The position numbers and the translations under genes were made by a program. From the NCBI GenBank assembly GCA_012656075.1, contig JAAKBF010000009.1, forward strand, positions 186,001-250,000: 64,000 bases of DNA. The letters run 5' to 3'. Below, piece after piece: positions 62,612-64,000 of the stretch. The notes under the pieces were generated by a model. The model was not told the DNA's origin and did not search any database. It saw only the letters and a list, made by a program, of their open reading frames with translations. Every line of letters starts with the position of its first letter. Position 1 is the first letter of the stretch. This stretch comes from Phytophthora hibernalis (taxonomy: Eukaryota > Oomycota > Peronosporomycetes > Peronosporales > Peronosporaceae).

Positions 62612-62880
62612 TCAAACAGAGCTGGCAGTTGTATTCTGTCCGTTGCTGTACTCAGGCACTTCTACAGTGGGTAGCTCCTGGTCATACCAGGTTTGTTCGA
62701 GTCGTTCAATCCGTATTCGAGCTTGCTTCGAGAGCTCATTCTCGAATCGAAGCGCCTGCCACTCACGGTATGCCCGTAAGCCAGGCCTAGCAAATCTTCC
62801 ACTCATTGGAAATGATCCATACTGAGTGATCTTGGCCAACTCCAAACGGGTGTAAATCTAAATATATTCAGCCGACATGC
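62612..62880 (-). pseudogene. Gypsy pol, spacer between protease and RT
   Basis: Minus strand: ELAKITQYGSFPMSGRFARP, GLRAYREWQALRFENELSKQ and RIERLEQTWYDQELPTVEVP. Helical charged spacer of gypsy pol, ending at the Tigger insertion. Confidence 0.6.
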
Positions 62881-63430
62881 TCACCACTTTGACAGCGATT
62901 GGCTGAGATTCTTGCTATAAAGGAGATGCGTTACCCAGCGATCACCTCGTCCGGCCCACACCACATCTCGCTGCGGGTTGCTTTGTCCGTACCGAATGCG
63001 TACTATCGCTTGCTCTCCAGACCTCAGGTACACAGTTTCTTCCGACCTGACGGAGATGTCTAAACCGTGTCGGTTCTCAATTATATCTGCGCACAGAATG
63101 ATCGTCTCCTCATCCGGTAACTGTACCAGTCCTTCTCGAATACTAAAACGAACTCCTGCACAATCCATGAAGTGCATGCCCAACAATGTATCCACTCCTT
63201 CACCAATGTTTGCGACAAGAAGATCCATGACGTACACCACTTGATACCCTATGTAATCTTGACTTGAGCACTGGCAGTGATGTAGGTCGGAGCTTCTCCC
63301 AGCCCGTACATTTTGATTTGCATATGTCGGATGAGTTTGACCTTGAGTCTACGCGCAAGATCCAAACTGATCATAGTCACCGACGCTCCAGTGGAACTGT
63401 CTGCGGGTTGATAGCAAGATAAAGACTGAA
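62881..63430 (-). pseudogene. Gypsy aspartic protease
   Basis: Minus strand: DSSTGASVTMISLDLARRLK, where the D-S/T-G loop has an added Ser, then VKLIRHMQIKMYGLGEAPTY, and after one stop near 63245 VYVMDLLVANIGEGVDTLLG followed by MHFMDCAG, the LLG-M-F motif. Then LPDEETIILCADI. Precedes the pol spacer on the same strand, as in a normal gypsy order. Confidence 0.7.
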
Positions 63431-64000
63431 TTTGTTTAATAGCTGAGTTAAGCTTGTAGCTTACAAACTGTAAGTCATCTTTAGTAAAAGCTAAAGAGCG
63501 TCCATGGTTGGCTCACAACCAACCCGTACCATGCACCATGGACTCTAAAGAGTGACATCCGTCACTCTTTATGTAACTTGTGTACACGTTGGTGTACCTC
63601 TTTACACCCCCACATCACACCTGATTCTCCAATCAGTAGTGAGAGAATTCGAACACCCAAAAGGGTCAATTCTGGGGCGCAGGCTATGCACGACTTGTCA
63701 GTCACATAGTGACTTGTGTCCACGACGGACACTGCGAGCTGCATCCTTGCAGCTCGCAGCGACGTCGTTGGCCGTAGTGCCGGCATGCATAGTTGGCTTG
63801 GGATCGGACGCTAGCAAGCGTCCAGTGCCTCGGCACGGAATGTAATACTATCCAAACCCTCGGTGGTCCTCCTCAACCACCTCCAGCTCACGCCGGAGGA
63901 ACCATGGGCCCTCCTGACACTTCGTGTGTCTTGTTTCTCCCGCGCGGGTGACACCTCAGAGAGTATCGCATAGCCCAAGGATGGAGTGAGCTTGCAGATC
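63431..64000. other. Palindrome-rich region, likely gypsy 5' leader or LTR
   Basis: Upstream of the minus-strand gypsy. It holds tight hairpins: AAAGAGTGACA/TCACTCTTT (63546-63568), GTGTCC/GGACAC (63716-63732) and TGCGAGCTGCA/TGCAGCTCGCA (63735-63760). TGTAACTTG at about 63571 could be an LTR edge. The window ends before a second edge. No gene. Confidence 0.4.

Overview
The window looks like a repeat-dense stretch of an oomycete genome, most likely Phytophthora or a close relative. The evidence is a small set of short-intron eukaryotic host genes (ARPC4, a cytochrome b5-like protein, a pair of FYVE-like/GAF proteins, an aldo/keto reductase) inside a sea of decayed Ty3/gypsy and Ty1/copia retrotransposons, MULE transposons fused to ULP1-type proteases, hAT, pogo/Tigger and PIF/Harbinger elements. 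Introns are 50-190 bp with GT..AG ends. No rRNA, tRNA or CRISPR array was found. Genus assignment is inference from protein families and was not tested by a search.

Layout. 0.5-3.6 kb: minus-strand gypsy gag-protease remnant with a broken SET-domain reading frame on the same strand. 3.7-4.7 kb: decayed gene for a probable secreted glycoprotein. 5.1-7.9 kb: plus-strand gypsy pol remnant. 8.0-11.3 kb: MULE A (transposase plus ULP1 domain). 13.2-15.2 kb: MULE B, minus strand. 15.78-16.95 kb: pogo-like element with TA target duplication, abutting the 3' end of a three-intron hAT transposase (16.95-18.8 kb, minus). 19.0-27.6 kb: a copia element with recognisable LTR-like ends. It has lost its integrase, is split in its reverse transcriptase by a 2.1 kb tract almost free of G on the plus strand, and carries in its 3' part a second nested TIR transposon (25.09-27.21 kb, 8-bp target duplication) that encodes a dioxygenase-fold/C2H2 protein.

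28.7-35.8 kb is the host-gene island: aldo/keto reductase (-), ARPC4 (+), cytochrome b5-like (-), FYVE-like/GAF protein 1 (-), a WW/B-box gene (+), FYVE-like/GAF protein 2 (-). Four of these six show one or two frame breaks each, which means either real pseudogenes or base-level sequence errors. 36.4-36.8 kb: PIF/Harbinger remnant.

38.08-46.42 kb is the most complete mobile element: an 8.35 kb transposon with 18-bp outer inverted termini inside longer imperfect TIRs, a perfect 8-bp target duplication, a FAR1-like/MULE transposase with a SWIM finger, a ULP1 protease with its whole catalytic set, a 19-bp tandem array after the protease stop, and an AACGTT-centred motif scattered over its whole length. 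46.4-50.8 kb: AT-rich spacer with hairpins, then a minus-strand gag-like coiled-coil ORF and LTR-like hairpins. 50.9-54.6 kb: MULE D (transposase, SWIM, ULP1), framed by another direct-repeat motif. 54.7-55.4 kb: importin-beta pseudogene. 58.4-60.1 kb: copia gag remnant. 60.1-64.0 kb: minus-strand gypsy remnant interrupted by a pogo/Tigger transposase with introns (61.2-62.5 kb).
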